DNA of 64,000 bases from SLFH01 sp050486265 (GTDB lineage: Bacteria; Planctomycetota; Phycisphaerae; Phycisphaerales; UBA1924), in NCBI GenBank assembly GCA_050486265.1, contig JBJHCY010000006.1, positions 1-64,000 of the forward strand, given 5' to 3'. The notes below the pieces were generated by a model that saw nothing but the letters and a program-made list of their open reading frames with translations, was not told the DNA's origin and did not search any database. A program made the translations under genes and the position numbers. The stretch's first letter is position 1; every line of letters starts with the position of its first letter. Positions 17,459 through 25,341 of the stretch are shown here, one piece after another.

Positions 17459-18613
17459 TCAGCCGAGGTCTCTGAGCAGTTCGCGTGCAAGACGCCGGTG
17501 GTCCTCGTCGAGGTCGCCCTCGGCGTCTTTCAGCAGCGACTTGGCCCGCACAGGATCGTTGAGGTACCGCGCGTTGATCAGCCCCAGGAGCAGGCGGACC
17601 CGCGGCGACTCCGGATCGCGCGGATACCGCTTCAAAAAGCCCTCGTACGCCGAAGACGCGAGCTGGTGCTCCGACTCCTCGTACAGGATGTTGCCGAGCT
17701 CCAGCTGGGTCTGGCGCGGCATCAGCGACTTGGCCGCCCCGTACTCCGACAGCAGTTCGCGGTACGCGGCGGTGGCGGCCTCGCGGTCGCCCTCGCCCAT
17801 GGCGCCGGTCAGCTTCGCCCTCGCCCGCGCGAGGTCTTCGTCGAAGGCGGGTGCGGGCTCGGCCTCGTCGCCGTTGCGCGAGGGCTTGCGCCCCACCTGC
17901 TTCTGGATCCGCGCCTCGCCCTGCCTGGATGCGGCCTGGAACGCCCTCCGGCGGCTCGCCTGGCGCGACATCGAGAAGAGGTCGTACGGCTCGGCCTTGA
18001 GCGTGCGCGAGGCGAGCAGCGCCCAGCAGGCCGCCCCGCCGAACGCGTACCCCGCCAGGTGGGCGAGCGTCGCGATGTTGTGCTGCCCCGCCATCCCGTG
18101 CAGCACGAGGTCCTTGGCGATGTTGAACGCCACAAACCACCACGCCGGGATCCGGATGATCCCGATGATGATGAAGAAGATCAGGCAGCGCACCGTCACG
18201 CGCGGCATCAGCACCAGGAACGCACCCGCCACCGCCGCCACGGCCCCGGACGCCCCGATCGCCGGCGCGTCCTGGAACGCGGCGTGGGCCCCCGAGGATG
18301 CGGCCGCCCCGAGCAGGTAGAACACGAGGTATCCGACCCGCCCCAGCCGGTCCTCCACCCCGGGCCCGAAGACCCAGAGGAAGACCATGTTGCCCAGGAG
18401 GTGCAGAAAGGTCGCGTGCAGGAAGGCCGAGGTCACGAGCCCCCAGACCCGGAACTCGTGCGGGTTGATCCAGAGGGCTTCGAGCGCCCGCTCGTAGGCG
18501 GCGTCCGGCAGGGCCGCCATCACGATGAAGATGCTGATGTTGGCGATGATCAGCGCGGGCGTGACGACGCTGCGCCGGTTCAGGGCCCTGTCTGTTCCGA
18601 GGGGGATGAGCAC
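17459..18613 (-). CDS. Rhomboid-family intramembrane protease with C-terminal helical repeats
   Basis: The N-terminal ~205 residues form a six-helix rhomboid core. The HLLGNMVFLW motif spans 71-80, the catalytic serine is S122 in GASGA, and the partner histidine is H185 in AHLAGYAFGG. After a basic linker (~205-255), residues ~255-384 form a soluble helical region that reads like TPR repeats (LELGNILYEESEHQLASSAYEGFLKRYP). At 384 residues it is a rhomboid-TPR fusion; the TPR part probably captures a partner or substrate. It begins with GTG at 18613, and trpF follows. Confidence 0.85.
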   Translation of the reverse strand: MLIPLGTDRALNRRSVVTPALIIANISIFIVMAALPDAAYERALEALWINPHEFRVWGLVTSAFLHATFLHLLGNMVFLWVFGPGVEDRLGRVGYLVFYLLGAAASSGAHAAFQDAPAIGASGAVAAVAGAFLVLMPRVTVRCLIFFIIIGIIRIPAWWFVAFNIAKDLVLHGMAGQHNIATLAHLAGYAFGGAACWALLASRTLKAEPYDLFSMSRQASRRRAFQAASRQGEARIQKQVGRKPSRNGDEAEPAPAFDEDLARARAKLTGAMGEGDREAATAAYRELLSEYGAAKSLMPRQTQLELGNILYEESEHQLASSAYEGFLKRYPRDPESPRVRLLLGLINARYLNDPVRAKSLLKDAEGDLDEDHRRLARELLRDLG

Positions 18614-18975
18614 GGGCGGATGCTACCCACCGCCCCGCACGCCGGCCGCACAACCGGTCCGAAAGGCGATGGGGAGGGGCGCAGGGTGTGGGGCGCGGGG
18701 CGCTGGGGGAGGCGGCGGCCTTCGGCCGCGGGTTGTCTGTGCGCTCCGACGCCCGAACTCAATCCCTCAAGCGCGTCTCGGCCGCAGGCCGAAGCCGCCC
18801 CTGCGCCCAGCCCCCAGCGCCCCGCGCCCACGCCTACGAGAGCGGAATCCGGCGCGTGGAGCGCCGCCGAACCCTCCCCTATAGTCGCACTCGACGCGTC
18901 GGCCCTGTGGTGGTGGCCGACGCCAAACATCCGGCGGCCCGAGCGCCGCCCCAACACCATTGCTCCGGAGCAACC
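18614..18975. other. 362-base gap between rhomboid and citrate synthase genes
   Basis: Most of it is one copy of the G-rich/C-rich dispersed element (18676-18830). The remainder upstream of gltA carries TATAGT at 18880-18885, a plausible -10 about 90 bases before the gltA start, without a clear -35. No coding frame is convincing. Confidence 0.5.
18676..18830. repeat. G-rich/C-rich palindromic element, copy 1
   Basis: The left end is runs of GGGGCGC/GGGCGCGGGGCGCTGGGG, and the right end is the complementary CCCAGCGCCCCGCGCCC. The core contains GCGGCCTTCGGCCGC and GCTCCGACGCCC. Related copies lie near 41.2, 42.9, 48.4 and 55.8 kb. Confidence 0.65.
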
Positions 18976-20106
18976 ATGACCGAGTACTCCAAAGGCCTGG
19001 AGGGCGTGATCGCCGCCGAAACAGAGATGTCCTTCATCGACGGCAAGAAGGGCGTGCTGGAATATGTCGGCATCCCGATCGGCGAGCTGAGCGCCAACTC
19101 CACCTTCGAGGAGACCGTCTTCCTCCTCTGGAACAAGAAGCTGCCCAAGAAGGGCGAGCTTTCCGAGTTCACCGCCCAGCTGCGCGACCGCTACGCTCCC
19201 CCGCAGCAGATCCTGGACATGATCCGCACCCTGCCCAAGGAGGCGGGGACGATGCATGTGCTGCGGACGGTCATCTCCGCCCTGGGCATGCACGACGAAG
19301 ACCCCAACGCCAACGACCTCGAAGCCGCCCGCCAGAAGTCGCTGACGATCCTCGCCCAGGCGCCGGCCCTCGTCGCCGCCTTCGACCGCCACCGCAAGGG
19401 GCGCGACTACATCCAGCCCGACCCCTCCCTCTCGTTCGCCGAGAACTTCCTCTACATGCTCAACGGCAAGAAGCCGACCGAGACCATGGCCCGCGCCTTC
19501 GACATCTGCATGATCCTCCACGCGGACCACGGGCTGAACAACTCGACCTTCACCGCACGCGTGGTGATCTCGACGCTCAGCGACATCTACTCGGCCCTGA
19601 CCGCCGCCGTCGGCTCGCTCAGAGGCCCGCTGCACGGCGGCGCCAACGAGGGCGTGATGGTCATGCTCAACGAGATCCCTTCGGTCGCCGACGCCGAGAA
19701 GTATGTCATGGAAAAGCTGGCCAACAAGGACCGGATCATGGGCTTCGGCCACCGCGTCTACAAGGCCAAGGACCCCCGCGCCACCGACCTCCAAAAACTC
19801 GCCAAGAAGCTCGCCGAGGACACCGGCAACACCGACCTCTACGAGAAGAGCAGCAAGATCGAGGAGATCATGGAGCGCGAGGTCGGCGCCAAGGGGATCT
19901 ACCCCAATGTCGACTTCTACTCCGCCACGACTTACCACTGCATCGGGCTGGAGTTGGACCTGTTCACGCCGATGTTCGCGCTGTCGCGCCTCGGCGGGTG
20001 GAGCGGGCACATCATCGAACAGCTCACCGACAACCGCCTCTTCCGCCCCGGCGCGAAGTATGTCGGCCCCCACGACCAGCCGTACACGCCGGTCGAGAAG
20101 CGGTAA
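18976..20106 (+). CDS. gltA: Citrate synthase
   Basis: Condenses oxaloacetate and acetyl-CoA, the entry reaction of the TCA cycle. The 376-residue protein is of the smaller Gram-positive/archaeal-like (type I) size. Catalytic motifs are present: ILHADHGLNNSTF, LRGPLHGGANEGVM and GFGHRVYKAKDPRA with the active-site histidines, and YPNVDFYSA with the catalytic aspartate. ATG 18976 begins the standard N-terminus (SKGLEGVIAAETEMSFIDGKKGVLEYVG). It is monocistronic, with a terminator at 20134. Confidence 0.96.
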   Translation: MTEYSKGLEGVIAAETEMSFIDGKKGVLEYVGIPIGELSANSTFEETVFLLWNKKLPKKGELSEFTAQLRDRYAPPQQILDMIRTLPKEAGTMHVLRTVISALGMHDEDPNANDLEAARQKSLTILAQAPALVAAFDRHRKGRDYIQPDPSLSFAENFLYMLNGKKPTETMARAFDICMILHADHGLNNSTFTARVVISTLSDIYSALTAAVGSLRGPLHGGANEGVMVMLNEIPSVADAEKYVMEKLANKDRIMGFGHRVYKAKDPRATDLQKLAKKLAEDTGNTDLYEKSSKIEEIMEREVGAKGIYPNVDFYSATTYHCIGLELDLFTPMFALSRLGGWSGHIIEQLTDNRLFRPGAKYVGPHDQPYTPVEKR

Positions 20107-20133
20107 GCAGACATTTCAATCTGTGTTGCAAAG

Positions 20134-20160
20134 AGGCGGGCCGATTGGCCCGCCTTTTCT
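20134..20160 (+). terminator. Terminator of citrate synthase, probably bidirectional
   Basis: GGCGGGCC (20135-20142) pairs with GGCCCGCC (20147-20154) across GATT, followed by TTTTCT. It sits between convergent gltA and the minus-strand lipoprotein gene, whose stop codon touches its right edge. Confidence 0.85.
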
Positions 20161-20972
20161 TATGGTCTGCTGACGCTGCGTCGATCCCAGTCCCAATCCG
20201 CATGCTCCATCAACCACTCGATCACATCGTCGGGCGGACGCACGCACCACAGAATGCGTCGGCCATCTAGGGTTGCCATCTCAACGAGCTGGCCGATGTA
20301 CGAAAGCAGGCCTTCCTCTCGATCGAACCGACCGACCATTGCGCCGGACCATCCTTCCCGTGGGCCGATCTCCCCTTCCAGGCGGATACTGATCGCGAAC
20401 ACGCCCTCGGGCAACTCGAAGGGAACATTTCGCTCGCGCACAACCCGAACGGCCGTGGCCCGCCACATGCGGAGCGTTGCTGTGCTCTCCGTACGCCCCT
20501 CTTCTTCCAACTCCCATCCGGCGACGATCAGTTCGTCGCCCGGCCGCACGATCGGGTCGGCCACAAGCATGCGCGTGCCCAAGGGGCCCTTCGCATCGAC
20601 CTCGAACGCCGCCCAATCGTGCTCAACGCCTTGAAGCCCGACCAGTCGCTCCGGATCGAGGTCCGGCGCCCCGGTGCGCAGCGATCGGATCCGAAGCCGT
20701 TCGGAACTGCCTGAAGCACCCCCGTGCATCATCACTTCGGAAATCCATCCGCCCTCGCTGCGCCAGATGTTGTGCCCTGCAGTCAGCACGCGATCGCCCA
20801 CCCAGACGCCCTGACCCAGACCGGTCGCTCGTGCACCGCCGGCCCCGGAACCCTCCATCGGCGACAACACCGCCACCGGCGGCAAAGACTCAAACACGAG
20901 CGGTCGTTGGCAGCCGCACATCGCCATCGCTGCTACGACCGCGGCCAAAGCGAACACTTGCCGAGGTGTCAC
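20160..20972 (-). CDS. Exported trypsin-fold protease-like lipoprotein
   Basis: A 270-residue protein whose N-terminus is a signal sequence ending in MCGC, a plausible if weak lipobox (C21). The rest reads like a chymotrypsin-fold domain. A histidine is in the VLTAGHNIW motif (H67), an aspartate in HDWAAFEV (D119), and a serine in GWSGAMVG (S209), where classical proteases have GDSGG. The triad order and spacing are right, but the oxyanion-hole motif is altered, so activity is uncertain. It overlaps the upstream pseudopilin gene by four bases and ends a six-gene cluster, suggesting a role in processing or monitoring that cluster's products. Confidence 0.6.
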   Translation of the reverse strand: MTPRQVFALAAVVAAMAMCGCQRPLVFESLPPVAVLSPMEGSGAGGARATGLGQGVWVGDRVLTAGHNIWRSEGGWISEVMMHGGASGSSERLRIRSLRTGAPDLDPERLVGLQGVEHDWAAFEVDAKGPLGTRMLVADPIVRPGDELIVAGWELEEEGRTESTATLRMWRATAVRVVRERNVPFELPEGVFAISIRLEGEIGPREGWSGAMVGRFDREEGLLSYIGQLVEMATLDGRRILWCVRPPDDVIEWLMEHADWDWDRRSVSRP

Positions 20973-21760
20973 CGCAGATCTATTCCTTCAACGCCATCGA
21001 CAGTGTCGTGGTAGATATGGGGCTCTCGCTCCGGCCTCAGCCGGTTTTGCGTCGGCTCGGACGCCTCCGAATCCCGGCGCACAGCGGCCGAGCCGTCGGC
21101 CAGGCCGACCCCGCGCGGGGGATCATCGCTCGTCCGGTCCTCGTGCCGCAGGTACGCCAGCTCGTCATCGAACAGCATCACCTTCGACGCTGGAAATCGC
21201 ACATCCGCCGGCGCGGTCGGGCGCAGCAGGTGCTCGCCGACCGGCCCTTGACCGTCGGACCAGACCCGCGGCCTCGCGACGAAACTCGTGGCGTACAGAT
21301 AAGAAGGCAGATACTCGGGGTCTTGATCGAATTCCCAGACGCCCTGCCAGCCGTTGATCTCAAACTCTTCCGTCCAGAACTGCCGGAACCGGTGGCGATT
21401 CACGCCGGGGCTCAGCCACGCCTCAAAGTGCTGCGGCCATGGCGAGACATCGTACAGGAGTGTCGGCCAGTGCCCCTCGACCTCGAACCAGTCGTATCCG
21501 ATCTTGGTCAGCACCGGGCTCCAAGACAGATGCCGCACCGTCCCCTCCCGACCGAACGGATGCACACCTGCTGATTCCGCGTAGTGCGTGAAGGTCTGGT
21601 GGATCGTCCGAATGTTCGAGAGCGATTGGAGCTGCCTTGCCGCGCGGCGGGCGCCGCCCAGCGCCGGCAGCAGGATCGCGATCAGCACGCCGATGATCGC
21701 GATGACGATCAGCAGCTCGATCAGCGTAAACCCGCGTGCTCGGTGACGAAGGCTGTTCAT
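20969..21760 (-). CDS. Type II secretion/pilin-like prepilin, paralogue A
   Basis: The N-terminus RARGFTLIELLIVIAIIGVL is a textbook prepilin cleavage/methylation motif: cut after G, Glu at +5, then a hydrophobic helix. The 263-residue product continues with ILLPALGGARRAARQLQSLSNIRTI, as in planctomycete pseudopilins. It ends with a VGLADGSAAVRRD segment reminiscent of the H-X9-DG pseudopilin families. It is clearly paralogous to the gene upstream (shared SLSNIRTI, WSP/WP, SFxARPRVWS, ADVRxPxxKxxLxDxExAYL). Overlaps of four bases on both sides imply translational coupling. Processing needs a prepilin peptidase encoded elsewhere. Confidence 0.8.
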   Translation of the reverse strand: MNSLRHRARGFTLIELLIVIAIIGVLIAILLPALGGARRAARQLQSLSNIRTIHQTFTHYAESAGVHPFGREGTVRHLSWSPVLTKIGYDWFEVEGHWPTLLYDVSPWPQHFEAWLSPGVNRHRFRQFWTEEFEINGWQGVWEFDQDPEYLPSYLYATSFVARPRVWSDGQGPVGEHLLRPTAPADVRFPASKVMLFDDELAYLRHEDRTSDDPPRGVGLADGSAAVRRDSEASEPTQNRLRPEREPHIYHDTVDGVEGIDLR

Positions 21761-22503
21761 CGCACATCCACCCCGTGCGTGCCGTTGGGCGTGTCGTGGT
21801 ACCTCCGCGGCGTGTACCCGGATCGCAACGGATTGGCGACCGGCCCGACCGCTTCGGCGTCGCGCCGGATCGAGGCGGAGCCGTCGGCGAGCCCGACCGC
21901 GCGCCGGGGGTTGCGCTCCATCTGCTCGGGCGTGAGGTAGGCGACCTCCGCGTCGTAGAGCAACGCTTTCTGCGAAGGCTGGCGGACATCGGCGCGCCTC
22001 GCCGCCCGGACCAACGACTCATCGTAATCGCCTCCGGATCCCGACCAGACGCGGGGGCGGGCGAGAAAGCTGTTGGAGTACCAGTACGAGGTCAGGCCTT
22101 CCGTCGATCCGGCCGTGTAGCCCCCCCCAGACCAGAGGCTCGTGAATCGCTCGGGGTCCGCGCCCGGGCTGAGCCAGGACTGGTAGTTCTCCGGCCAGGG
22201 CGCAAGATCGTGCATCAGGATCGGCCAGAGGCGGTCGGTCAGCCAGACCCCCGGCCAACTGATCGCCAGTGGAGGATCGCGCCAATCGGGGTGGACCGCC
22301 CAGCCGCCCCTGCCCGCCGGATAGGCGCCGTGCTCGTCGATGTACGCCTCGAAAGTCTGGCCGATCGTGCGGATGTTGGACAGCGATGTGATCTCGTTGG
22401 CGGAGCGGCGCGTGCCGGAGAGTGCGGGAAGGAGGATCGCCAGCAGCACACCGATCGCCGCGATCACGACCAGAATTTCAAGCAGCGAGAGCCCGCGTCG
22501 CAT
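21757..22503 (-). CDS. Type II secretion/pilin-like prepilin, paralogue B
   Basis: 248 residues beginning MRRGLSLLEILVVIAAIGVLLAILLPAL, a prepilin signal with G4|L5 cleavage and Glu at +5. The body matches paralogue A over its full length: SLSNIRTIGQTFEAYIDEHGAYPAGR, SFLARPRVWSGS, RRADVRQPSQKALLYDAEVAYL, and the terminal ADGSASIRRDAEAVGPVANPL. The pair probably arose by tandem duplication and may form a heteromeric pseudopilus. Its start lies 34 bases after the end of the 256-residue unknown. Confidence 0.8.
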   Translation of the reverse strand: MRRGLSLLEILVVIAAIGVLLAILLPALSGTRRSANEITSLSNIRTIGQTFEAYIDEHGAYPAGRGGWAVHPDWRDPPLAISWPGVWLTDRLWPILMHDLAPWPENYQSWLSPGADPERFTSLWSGGGYTAGSTEGLTSYWYSNSFLARPRVWSGSGGDYDESLVRAARRADVRQPSQKALLYDAEVAYLTPEQMERNPRRAVGLADGSASIRRDAEAVGPVANPLRSGYTPRRYHDTPNGTHGVDVR

Positions 22504-22537
22504 TTATCCTCCGCTTCCGTGCTCAGACCAAATATCT

Positions 22538-23308
22538 TCAGAAACCGACCGGTGGTTTGATGGGCCGCCCCATACCTGCTGCGGTAAGATAAATGTAGCT
22601 CCTACTCGGGCGGATTCCGCCGCCCGGACCGATCGAGAATCTCAGGCCCAAGGTCGCCGGGATGTATTCGTTCGCATTTTCGTCTCGGTACAACATGGGA
22701 ATCAAAAACTCAACACCCGGGAGAGATTCGGCTTCGCCAGCCTTGTAGTCCGCGCCATATCGCGACGAAGCCATCCGCCCCGACACAATAAAGGTCATCG
22801 GCTCGTTCTCTGGAAACTCGCCGACATCCCTGAGATACCTCGCGGAAACTCGATCGAGATCAACGCGCACATGCTTGTACGCCGCCATTGTGCTATGCCA
22901 GCTGTTCTGGCTCTGATCGTCCATTCGCCCGGCAAGGGCCGGGTCGTATTCTGAAGCAATTTCGAACCAAGCCTGATAGTCAGCGTGAAAAAATGCAGAA
23001 CAATACTTTGAAGCCAGGCTAACCAACTCGCTATTTGCCGGTACAGATTGAGCATGACGAGTCGACGACCCATCAATCGCCGTCAGTAATGTGTCTGCAA
23101 AGATCGATTCCAACTCCGCAAGATCAAATGCCGATGTCCTGGTTGCAAAGTCGGATTCCAGCTGTGCCGCAAAATGGACAGATTCGTAGACAATCTCGCT
23201 TTCCTCTCGGACAACCGTACTTCGAGTGGTAGCGAGATAAACATAGCACGACACGCCGATAAGTGCCGCAGCCGCGCCTCCCGCAATGATGACATGTCTT
23301 CTATTCAT
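22538..23308 (-). CDS. Membrane-anchored protein of unknown function
   Basis: Not recognised. The 256-residue product has a basic start and one hydrophobic segment (MNRRHVIIAGGAAAALIGVSCYVYLA), so it is anchored or secreted. A mixed alpha/beta domain follows with two further cysteines or fewer. The ATG at 23308 is preferred over an upstream in-frame start because the signal-like segment follows it at once. Base composition is much lower in GC than neighbours (27 of 60 bases at 22981-23040 are G/C). It sits between the six-cysteine protein gene and the pseudopilin genes in a common minus-strand cluster. Confidence 0.7.
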   Translation of the reverse strand: MNRRHVIIAGGAAAALIGVSCYVYLATTRSTVVREESEIVYESVHFAAQLESDFATRTSAFDLAELESIFADTLLTAIDGSSTRHAQSVPANSELVSLASKYCSAFFHADYQAWFEIASEYDPALAGRMDDQSQNSWHSTMAAYKHVRVDLDRVSARYLRDVGEFPENEPMTFIVSGRMASSRYGADYKAGEAESLPGVEFLIPMLYRDENANEYIPATLGLRFSIGPGGGIRPSRSYIYLTAAGMGRPIKPPVGF

Positions 23309-23366
23309 GGCGCACTCAAGTAAAACTTCGTTGCCATCCACCTATCCGGCATGAAACCGATAGCCT

Positions 23367-23669
23367 TCAAGGCACCACTACACAACCCGCAGTTGGCACG
23401 ATGTTGCCGTCATCGTCGATCGTGAACGAACACACGGCTCGCATGTTCCCGGGACAGACTCCAGAGGATGCGATGACATCCCCTCCGGGTGTTGGATCGA
23501 GCGGGTTCCCGGTGCACTCCTCGTAGATTGCGCACGCAGTACCCGACCCGTTGTACTTGATGCACGGGAAAGTTTGCGCCGCATAGGCGACCGTGGCCGC
23601 AGACGCGACCCCAAGACCCGCGACAATCCGCGACGCCCAGCGAGACCCGACCAAGTTCTTTGCACGCAT
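23367..23669 (-). CDS. Small exported six-cysteine protein
   Basis: Not recognised. The 100-residue precursor has a clear Sec signal peptide (basic n-region, hydrophobic 15-28, AYA cleavage site at 28-30). The mature part is ~70 residues. All six cysteines (36, 46, 52, 72, 80, 96) are in the mature part, spaced to allow three disulfides. The mature domain is rich in Gly, Thr and Asp and ends GCVVVP. Its start is 1 base after the stop of the MauE-like gene. That tight linkage suggests MauE-assisted oxidation or export, by analogy with MauE acting on the disulfide-rich MauA subunit. The analogy is inference. Confidence 0.7.
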   Translation of the reverse strand: MRAKNLVGSRWASRIVAGLGVASAATVAYAAQTFPCIKYNGSGTACAIYEECTGNPLDPTPGGDVIASSGVCPGNMRAVCSFTIDDDGNIVPTAGCVVVP

Positions 23670-23670
23670 G

Positions 23671-24234
23671 TCAAGCTCCTTTCAAAGCCTTGTGATAATC
23701 ACTCACGGAAACCGTTTGCGCGAGCGACGAGATGAACAACACTACAGCCGCGACCAGCAAGCCGCCTGTACGCGCGAAGTCCCACGCGCCGATGCGATCC
23801 GACCGCGAGAATCCGCAGCCGCACCCCACCTGCTCCCCTGACATCGCGTTGAAGATCAACACCACAATGAACCCAGCAAACAACAGAGCAGCCGCGACAG
23901 AAACGACCTTCCGCGCAAAGCCTCCCAGCAGGAGAAAGCCGATCCAAAACTCTGCTGCAATCAGCAGAGAAAATACGGCGTACACGACGAACGCCGAGTC
24001 TTGGCCGGAAAGTCCCGCCTGCCCGAAGAACACCGTGATTGCCCGCAAGGTCTCGTCAGGCCAAATCAGCTTTGTCGGAATCGAAAGCAGCAGCAGCGTG
24101 CCGAGAAAGTACGCCAACAACTGACCAATCACCGCCGATGAACCAACAAGCGCAGCCTTCAGCGCACCGCCAGTTTTGAGCGAAACCGAATGCCCCTCCA
24201 CCGATTCGCCTGCCTGTGCTGTTCTCGTCAACAT
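23671..24234 (-). CDS. MauE/DoxX-like redox-associated membrane protein
   Basis: A 187-residue protein with four predicted membrane segments (~28-52, ~80-103, ~108-130, ~150-173). A CGC motif sits in the loop after the third (EQVGCGCGFSRSDRIGAWDFARTGGLLVA; C138 and C140), the arrangement found in MauE-type proteins. MauE is needed for maturation of the disulfide-rich small subunit of methylamine dehydrogenase. The ATG at 24234 is preferred because it has a GAGGA ribosome-binding site; a longer frame to 24423 looks non-coding. It is the first gene of the six-gene minus-strand cluster. Confidence 0.72.
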   Translation of the reverse strand: MLTRTAQAGESVEGHSVSLKTGGALKAALVGSSAVIGQLLAYFLGTLLLLSIPTKLIWPDETLRAITVFFGQAGLSGQDSAFVVYAVFSLLIAAEFWIGFLLLGGFARKVVSVAAALLFAGFIVVLIFNAMSGEQVGCGCGFSRSDRIGAWDFARTGGLLVAAVVLFISSLAQTVSVSDYHKALKGA

Positions 24235-24301
24235 GTCCCGATCCTCGTCAGTCACTCGTCCGCACTTCGACCCTACAGGATCCTGCTGGCATGTGCAACC
24301 G

Positions 24302-24324
24302 TTTTTCGGATGAAGTCCGAAAAA
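24302..24324. promoter_or_regulatory. Inverted repeat in the leader of the MauE-like cluster
   Basis: TTTTTCGGA (24302-24310) and TCCGAAAAA (24316-24324) form a perfect 9-bp stem with a TGAAG loop. It lies 68 bases upstream of the MauE-like start and 118 bases downstream of the NYN-domain gene's stop. It could be that gene's terminator, an attenuator, or an operator. Confidence 0.4.
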
Positions 24325-24441
24325 TTTCTTTTGTTGCAACGAGTATCTGCGCGTTGTCGTCACTCCCCGACACCACGAATGCACTCTGGCACTCGCGAAG
24401 AGTCTTACTGCATCGCCCGCCACTCACTAAATTAATTCGCT

Positions 24442-25341
24442 TCACCCGCCCCCGCTCAGCCACCGGCGCATGTCAAGATCGTCGGGGTCGATCCCTAAGT
24501 CCTTGTCTTGCAAGAGCTTGCGCAGCGCCTCGTCGTCGATGTCCTTCTGCTTCTGCGCACGCCGATGCGCGTCGTCCTCGCGTGGGGCGTCCGGCTCGGG
24601 CGCTCGCGGCCCGTCGGCCGTCTTCGGGGCCGGTTGGCCCGTCACGGGCTGTTTCGGGCGCATGCCGCGCGGGCGGCGGCGGGCCTCCGACGAGGGCGGC
24701 TCGGGCGTCGCCTCGCCCGACGCTCGCTGCTCTGCTTCGGTTTCGCCCGCCCGATCGAAGTCGTGCTCGGCGTCGCCGATCTTCAGCGTCGGCAGGGGCG
24801 AGGACGCGTCGCCGCCGCGAGTTCCCCCGCTGTTGCGCACGGCCTCGGGCGCAGCCCCTGCTTCCATCCCAAAAACCTCCAGCCAGTGCCCCACTTCCGC
24901 CGGCGAGAGCGGGATCTCGTGCACGAACGAGGGGAGCGGATCGGGGCGGCTTCGCTCGGCGTCCTCGGCGAGCTGCTTGAGGAACGACTCGCTCTTCATC
25001 CACGCCGCACCGCGCCGGCGCGAGGCCTTGCGGATGCGATTGTCCGAACTGACCACCAGCAGGCGCGAGGCGAAGCTCGACCGCTCGATGATCTTCTCGA
25101 TCTCGGCGTCCGCCTCGCGACCGCCCCCGGCGTAGAGAACGCTGGCGTCGCCGATCCTGGCCGCGCTCGGCCCGGCGTGCCCCGCCCCCGGGCGGACCCC
25201 GTCGCAGACGAAGGTCACCGGCCGCCCGGCGTGGCGGGACTGCTCGACGAGGACCGCGAGCCCGGCGAGCTCGAGCCCGGCCAGATGCTCGGGGAGGACG
25301 CCGGTGGCGTGGAGGACATTGAACGCGTCGATGACGAGCAT
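24442..25341 (-). CDS. NYN-domain (YacP-like) RNA-binding/nuclease-like protein
   Basis: The N-terminal ~140 residues look like a NYN/PIN-fold domain: MLVIDAFNVLHA at the start with the first acidic residue, VTFVCDGVRPG, DAEIEKIIERS and LLVVSSDNRIRKASRRRGA. This is the order of acidic residues found in YacP/Rae1-like endoribonucleases. The C-terminal half (~150-299) is low-complexity and charged, ending in DDLDMRRWLSGGG. It is divergent from rpsU. Likely RNA substrate; which RNA is unknown. Confidence 0.72.
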   Translation of the reverse strand: MLVIDAFNVLHATGVLPEHLAGLELAGLAVLVEQSRHAGRPVTFVCDGVRPGAGHAGPSAARIGDASVLYAGGGREADAEIEKIIERSSFASRLLVVSSDNRIRKASRRRGAAWMKSESFLKQLAEDAERSRPDPLPSFVHEIPLSPAEVGHWLEVFGMEAGAAPEAVRNSGGTRGGDASSPLPTLKIGDAEHDFDRAGETEAEQRASGEATPEPPSSEARRRPRGMRPKQPVTGQPAPKTADGPRAPEPDAPREDDAHRRAQKQKDIDDEALRKLLQDKDLGIDPDDLDMRRWLSGGG

